DNA of 64,000 nt from Lineus longissimus (Eukaryota; Nemertea; Pilidiophora; Heteronemertea; Lineidae), in the NCBI RefSeq assembly GCF_910592395.1, contig NC_088310.1, forward strand, positions 12,653,501 through 12,717,500, in the 5' to 3' direction. Below the pieces are notes generated by a model that saw nothing but the letters and a program-made list of their open reading frames with translations, searched no databases and was not told the origin of the DNA. Positions 58,268 to 64,000 of this stretch are shown piece by piece (position 1 is the stretch's first letter; the number at the start of each line of letters is the position of its first letter). Made by a program: the position numbers and the translations under genes.

Positions 58268-58454
58268 CCATAGAGGTATACATAGAGGTATATGGTATAC
58301 TACACTATACGCGAACAATGGCTTCACAAAGGGTGCATGACCATGAAACTTATACTAGTTTCATGGTCATGCACCCTTATACTAGTTTCATGGTCATGCA
58401 CCCTTTGTGAAGCCATTGTTCGCGTATAGTGTAGTATACCGTATACCTCTATGG
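58268..58454. repeat. Large near-perfect palindrome
   Basis: Left arm 58268-58350 and right arm about 58383-58454 pair over about 70 bp, including CGCGAACAATGGCTTCACAA. A 27-bp block TTTCATGGTCATGCACCC plus TTATACTAG is duplicated at the centre. The arms would form a very stable hairpin. Confidence 0.9.
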
Positions 58455-58470
58455 GGAAGGTGCCTCAGAG

Positions 58471-59442
58471 GGTAGTTGATAAAGTATGGAATTAGTGAAA
58501 CCTTGGAAACACTGATAAACCTTGGAATATTCAATGTAAACCATGGAATCACTGTGCAAATAGCGCGGGAAATCGGGTGCGTTCCTTCCACGATTTATAC
58601 CCTCCCAACTGACAGTCTCGTCCCAGCTGACTTTATTGATAGCAATTTGCCAGTTAGTTCAGAAGCCAACATTTTTAATGTGGAGGATGACGTCATCAAT
58701 TGGCAATGCGCTGTGGTCGTTAAAATATTTTATTTCTCTTCAATGGAAGCAAAAATTAGTTTTTATGATTGTTTTGTATTCCATAGACGATAAAGTATTA
58801 TGCTCGGTACTAGACGCACGAGATCATAGGACAAACACACACGTGAATAAAAAAAACCGCTTAGAACTGGTGACGTCACAAAGATCTCTGCATCCCTCGA
58901 TGCGTACTGGAAGATGTAAGAAATCGCTCACGGCGAAGGAATTTATTCACATTTTTCATCTCCAAACCCGGCTAAAACCTTCGGTAATAAACTTTCATCT
59001 ACTTTTCTACGGATAAGTGCCAGCCGGTACTGCATGATGTAGTCAATCTTCTCTGTATCATCCTGTATGATCACACCGCTCCGTAGTTCAAATAGGCCCC
59101 GTGTGGTGGCGTAGTAAGCGGAGCGCTGATTGGTCCATATTATGGGTGTGTGGTGGGCGTGTCGTGACGTGCATGCCCATATTTGGGAGATCAGTAGTGT
59201 ACACTGGAGGCGAGGTATGACTGGGTTGTTTTAAAATATGGATTATTGAATCGGATATGCGACTGATTTCTAAACTACCGTCAAATTCCGATCTGATCAT
59301 GTAAAAATAAGCTCCAAATATTGATTCGTAACCACCTTAGGTTCAAATGGCATTATTTCATGTTTTTATGCATTTTTAGGACTGATTCCAAGGTTTATCA
59401 CTGGTTCCAAGGTTTCACTGATTCCAAGCTTTATCACCTACC
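58471..59442. mobile_element. Non-autonomous element with 58-bp TIRs and 9-bp TSD
   Basis: The left TIR is 58471-58528 (GGTAGTTGATAAAGTATGG...). The right TIR is inverted with about 85-90% identity and ends at 59442. The flanking duplication GCCTCAGAG (58462-58470 and 59443-59451) is perfect. A 9-bp duplication again suggests Mutator-like mobilisation. No transposase was seen. Confidence 0.75.
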
Positions 59443-60056
59443 GCCTCAGAGACCGAGTTTGGTCTGATCTGAATCTTGGTAAAACCTAAAACATTAAAAC
59501 TGCTACATGTATATCTCCTGCACATGTTCTTTTTTTTAAACATTTTTATTCCTTGGCCTTACCATGCTATGCTGCATCCATCTTTCCTTCACACGAGGTG
59601 AGCACAATGGCCCTGGCCATTTCATTTAGACTGAAGAGTTTATCATGAGGAGGCCCCTTCTTGATACAACATGGCATACCGTTACTTCAATATCATAGTT
59701 TAGTAATCAAATTCACAGTACTGTAGTGTAATCACAATAAAATGCACGAGTATTTTATACAGGTAAAAAGTGCCAAAAAGGTCGGTCTTTGTGAAGACAG
59801 CATTTTTGGCTTATTGATTTACTCAAAGAGGTTTTCAAAACATGCAAGCATGAAGCGAAACAATTCTAGAAAAGAAAGGCCTTCTTAGGGGAATTAGTCC
59901 ATTTCTGAATGATCATGAACCTGCATCATCTTACAGAAAATCCAGAACTGGGGAAAAAACATGAAAGCTACTCTAGGATCACCACTTTGCTATTGTGTTC
60001 ACGGTAGGCCCATGACGAGGAAAATCACTTAGGCCTGGAAGATGATCGATAAGAAG
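59443..60056. other. No recognised gene
   Basis: I see no coding motifs and no defensible repeat boundaries in this stretch. Confidence 0.4.
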
Positions 60057-60264
60057 CGCGGATTTGGCATTGGGTTTTTTTGTTACAAATAACACTCCCT
60101 GTTTATGCGCCAGAGCTTATTATTGAAAGGTCGTTCATTCAAATACTAGTATAGGTTGCACAGTACCAGTCGAGCTTTAGTTGAATAAACAAACTTCAAT
60201 GATAAGCTCTGGCATGAACAGGAAGTGTTATTAGTAACAAATAACCCCTATGCAAAATCCATGC
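60057..60264. mobile_element. Small fold-back MITE
   Basis: Arms 60057-60138 and 60194-60264 pair with moderate divergence through TGTTAC-AATAACAC, TCCTGTT-ATG and CCAGAGCTTAT-ATTGAA. No target duplication was identified. Confidence 0.6.
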
Positions 60265-60546
60265 TCTATTCCCTTTAACAATATCTGTCCTGACAGTCTT
60301 CACTCATCTGCCCATTACAAAGCTCTGCTCTGACAGCCCAGCAAAATACATCATGGAGCATTATAATACATGTACATTAGCAACGAAGTGCACTTTCAGT
60401 CAGCATAACGTACCTTTTCTTCCCCCTTTGCAGATAAGTAAAGGGTACATTATTGTGAAGTTCAGATAATGTGACAACTGTGGTTCCTAATGACACATCT
60501 TCCAAGTCAAGTTCAAATGCATGGTATCGTGGTACGATTCTAGGGC

Positions 60547-60832
60547 ATTTGCCCCCCGGACATCTGCCCCCCGGATCTTTCCCCCCGGACATTTGCCCCC
60601 CGGACATTAGCCCCCCTAGGACTCCTGCCCCCCTAGGACATCTGCCCCCCGGACATTTGCCCCCCGGACATTAGCCCCCCTAGGACATTTTGCCCCCCGG
60701 ACATTTGCCCCCCGGACATTAGCCCCCGTAGGACTTCTGCCCCCCTAGGACTTCTGCCCCTAGGACATCTGCCACCCTAGGACATCTGCCCCCATAGGAC
60801 TTCTGCCCCCCTAGGACATTTACCGCCGGGGA
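60547..60832 (+). repeat. ~18-bp GC-rich minisatellite
   Basis: About 16 degenerate units of the GCCCCCCGGACATTT type alternate with GCCCCCCTAGGACTTCT-type units. Confidence 0.95.
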
Positions 60833-62660
60833 CAGTCAAAGAGAACTTGATTGAGTCGGTCAGTCCAAGAGTAGCAGGATGATCAGCTCTGGCCTGTATT
60901 AATAGATTTAAGAGCATACTTATATGCATTACTCCAGGGCAATCCATAGGTCAAATGTAAGAATGGTAAGGATTGCTGTATTTCTTTTAAATGAAACAAA
61001 CTGAAGGTAGCAGAATTACTGAAGGTAGCAGATAGGCCACCCTTCAGTAATTTTCAGCACAAAATAACTTAAATAATCATTACCTTCTTTGACCTGTACT
61101 ATGACTTCATTTCTTGATTAGTTGTGATGGTGGAAGGAGACGGAGGTATCATGTGAAGTTTTCTATTTTAATCAAACAACAAACAAGTTTCAAAACATCA
61201 GATATACATGTACATGTAGTGATATACATACATGTGCATATAGCAGCACAAAAAAGAAAAAGGCAAGAATCGCCAGAGAAAAACCAAATACAAACTAGAA
61301 TTGTCGGTTGAGTCTGCAGGCAGACTCTGGAGTCTCCGTCAACTGTGGGTTGCTTTGTTTTGAGGAAGTTGAGGAGGCAGTATGTTTTGGTTAAAAGTTT
61401 ATTGGGAAAATAGATATATACATGGCTAAACTTTAGAATCCCCGATCGGAAATGACGTAGTTTGATCGCATTCAACTATAAATCCATTGAACAGTGGTGC
61501 TTGGTTAGTCATAAGTCAACCGATGACCTTTTTTTGGGGTGTGATCGGCGATTGTAAACTCGTTCCATATACATATATACATAGGCCTAGTTGGAGATTA
61601 AAAGTCGGGTTACTGGTTTGTAGACCTTGGTATGAGAATTGTCTTCGCTGGCAAGGTTTGCATTGGGTTTATGTTGCTGCTGTGTTAACGCTGTGTTGGG
61701 ATAGCAGCGATGGTGATGTTGTGGTTCACATGTGCCTTAAACACTACTCTGCACATGCGACTTGCGCATGACCGGAACTTGATCGTCTTATCAACGCCGT
61801 CGCCTCGCTCCAAGGCCCTGCCTGTATTGACCACTATTGTTGCCGCGAAAATTTGTTTGTAGCAAGAATAACTTATAACAACAATGAATCATAAAAGATT
61901 TCAATTTATGTCTAAGCAAGTGTGTTCCTGTAATCGTTGCTCTTAAGTACGAATTGATCAATTGCGGCCATTTTCAGTCCATTTCCACGGGCCACTTCCT
62001 GTCCAACATGGAAGCTATCGAAATTGGCAGGGAATATGGTCGCATAATACGTCTCGTTTGGAGAATGTGCAATGGCGGAAATCGAAATTGGCAGGGAATA
62101 TGGTCGCATAATACGTCTCGTTTGGAGATTGTGTAATGGCGAATCAAATTTTCACGACCCATCGCAAAACGGCTGTCTCGTCCCCTAAAATATGTCGTTA
62201 TTGCTCGCTAAATAATTCTGAAAATTCGCACTGCACACCTTTGATGTTTCGATAAACAACTCATTATACTATTTGATTTACCCAATGTCCAGTTTTCCCT
62301 AAACTTCGCGAACACGAATCCACCTGGGTTCTCCAATCACTAATGATATACACAGTGCATTGCATACACCGTAGTCACCTGGAACGGGGTTATAAATTGG
62401 GGGAATTTGCCTAGCTAAACCAAGAGTCTCCTTTCAACCCTACATACGTAGGTTGACGGAGACTAATTACAGCTTGGTCAATGAACCTCTGACCATTTTA
62501 GAATGAAAACAGAATGAAGAAGATCAGAACTCCAACCCTGAGTTAAAATGTACTGTAACACTCGTGAGTACCCCTAACAATTGCTCATCTAGCCCGCTTC
62601 AAATGACATCAAGGTAAAATAAACAAAGTTTCAATGTCAACTTGATTTTCCTCATCGACA
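60833..62660. other. Non-coding stretch with one tandem duplication
   Basis: No gene was recognised. A 64-bp unit starting ATCGAAATTGGCAGGGAATA is duplicated head to tail at 62017-62144. Short TACATG-rich sequence lies near 61200-61235. Confidence 0.5.
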
Positions 62661-64000
62661 CTACAAGTTAAAATTATGGGCAACCCCTCTCAAAAATCCA
62701 ATAATGTCCCTATTGGGGTAGTCTACTACAAGGTTGTGCAACCTCTGTTGCACATTCCTGTACACAGCTCGCCGGACAGGAGGATTTTGGCCTGCTTGAT
62801 TTTGGACCATTTGAACATGTGTCAGAGCATCCTCTCGCTTTAGGACCTCAAGAAATTTCCAGAAATTAGGGTGGTATGCCCCAACATCAGACTGAAACCG
62901 CCGGTGCCAGCCTTCCACGTGGTTGTTGGTTCTCGGTAGGTTGTCAAGTGTGCGCTGATGCATATTCCACATGGGTATGGGAAAGAGGGGATTTCTTCTG
63001 CCATTGCCATTATCTCGCTCTTCTCCAATGTATGTAGCTTCGAAATACTGCAGAATAGGAAGAGCATTATCTGGGAGATAATCCTGCAATCCATTGAAAC
63101 CAGCAATAACATCATCTTCAGGGAGGAATGCCAAGGAAGGAATCATACGGAGTTGTAACGCAAACTCTGCATCTGCCTGGTAAGCATTGGCCAATCCTCG
63201 GGCTTGAACCTGAAAAAAATGACATTTCGTACACAACTATGGCAAGCAATAAGGGCAAGCAAAATATTTTTAGATTATCGCCCATGGCAATTGTCGGGGC
63301 CGCCGGTTAAACGTTTTAATTTTTTATTGAATCGTGGTAAATCCGTAAACAATTGCTTTGACTGATAAATGACGAGTTGAAGAACCTGGAGAATCAAATA
63401 TACCGGGTACGATTGTCAAAAATCAATTAGAAAAAGAATTTGGGAGGTCATATGACAGACGTTCCAATTTTTGGAATGTTCCAATTTCTTTTGGAACTCC
63501 AAGCATACTGAAATTGGTATGTCTGATTTATTTTGAACGAACCAAAATTTCAGGTTTTCCCCCAACTTCGGCATATTTACCTGACGATATACATTTTGAG
63601 TCATGTGAAAGAAACATCCTTTCACCTCCACGTCGGGGAACACGTCCAGTATGGCATTCATGGCTGCCCGTTCGAAGTCAATGAGCACTTCTGTCGGCTG
63701 GAGGCCGTTCACCCCACCTGCGATGGCCGACACTTCTCGAAGAACACGCGCATAGGTATCCTGTCTCTTATTGGTGATGAGAGCGTTCACACTAGGGAAA
63801 ACACTTCCGTTAGCTGTTAAACTGTGAATGGTGTACAGTTGGAAAAAGACTTCTGGCACTACTTTAAATGTTCCGTCGGCAAACCAGAAATCAGACGTTG
63901 CAAGGCATTGTTGCCCATCTTCACTCATATAAATGAGTATTCTGTCAGCTTCTCCTTCACCATTATCAAACCGTAAAAAGATACCATCTCTAGCTGTCAT
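62661..64000 (-). CDS. MULE transposase gene, two exons visible, N-terminus beyond the right edge
   Basis: Exon 1 (64000-63581) ends CAG before a GTAAAT donor. Exon 2 (63209-62661) follows a TTTTTTTCAG acceptor, and the junction keeps the frame (NVYRQ|VQARG). The MULE DDE core is clear: FWFADGTFKVVPEVFFQLYT (first Asp), NALITNKRQDTYARVL, TEVLIDFERAAMNAI (second Asp) and the GCFFHMTQNV C-x-x-H motif. In exon 2 come SLAFLPEDDV and RTNNHVEGWHRRF (catalytic Glu), then a C-terminal helix. No frameshift or stop is seen. An N-terminal zinc finger (FLYWCH or similar) would be expected beyond the edge. It could belong to an active transposon or a domesticated host gene; no TIR was found at its 3' side. 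Confidence 0.85.

Overview
The window looks like nuclear DNA from a marine invertebrate, either a lophotrochozoan or a non-vertebrate deuterostome. The species cannot be fixed from the sequence. It is AT-rich, its genes have spliceosomal introns with GTAAGT-type donors and pyrimidine-rich acceptors, and it is almost entirely transposable elements, many nested inside each other. I found no convincing conserved host gene, tRNA, rRNA or CRISPR array.

Left part (1-22.6 kb). A Ty3/gypsy integrase C-terminus runs off the left edge (1-890, minus strand). A 5.3-kb Ginger-like DNA transposon follows (2140-7465), with 145-bp terminal inverted repeats (TIRs) and a 5-bp target duplication. It carries a decayed integrase-type transposase and an OTU protease-like gene. 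Three copies of a ~2.0-kb non-autonomous repeat follow (9198-11268, 12982-14980, 16199-19947). All begin AACAAGAGGCCCAAGGGCCT and end in an AGCTGAGCTAAAAA hairpin; I compare them to Helentron-associated elements. The third is split by a Harbinger-like element that itself holds a second Harbinger-like element with a MADF exon. A Merlin-type transposase fragment lies between the second and third copies. Two near-identical 716-bp inverted-repeat units follow at 20837-22625.

Middle part (22.6-49.5 kb). An intron-containing tyrosine-recombinase retrotransposon (22646-30453, minus strand) encodes Gag, RT-RNase H and a tyrosine recombinase, with split direct repeats in A1-ORFs-B1-A2-B2 order. At 35110-43989 lies a Helentron-type rolling-circle element. 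Its order is an N-terminal leader ending in a 2A ribosome-skipping motif, a herpesvirus-tegument-type cysteine protease-like domain, a long Lys-rich tandem repeat, Rep (HUH), a Pif1-like helicase and a LINE-type endonuclease. Frameshifts, stop codons and an 817-bp fold-back insertion break it. Its 3' end is fused to one copy of a partial tandem duplication of a four-exon OTU-Mutator-like transposase gene (43990-49533, minus strand).

Right part (49.5-64 kb). This is mostly non-autonomous elements: two with 9-bp target duplications (55173-56305 and 58471-59442), fold-backs, a large palindrome and minisatellites. At the right edge is an intact-looking two-exon MULE transposase gene (62661-64000, minus strand).

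The most striking theme is that three unrelated DNA transposons in this one window (Ginger-like, Mutator-like and Helentron) each carry a deubiquitinase-like cysteine protease domain. One of these sits directly downstream of a 2A motif.
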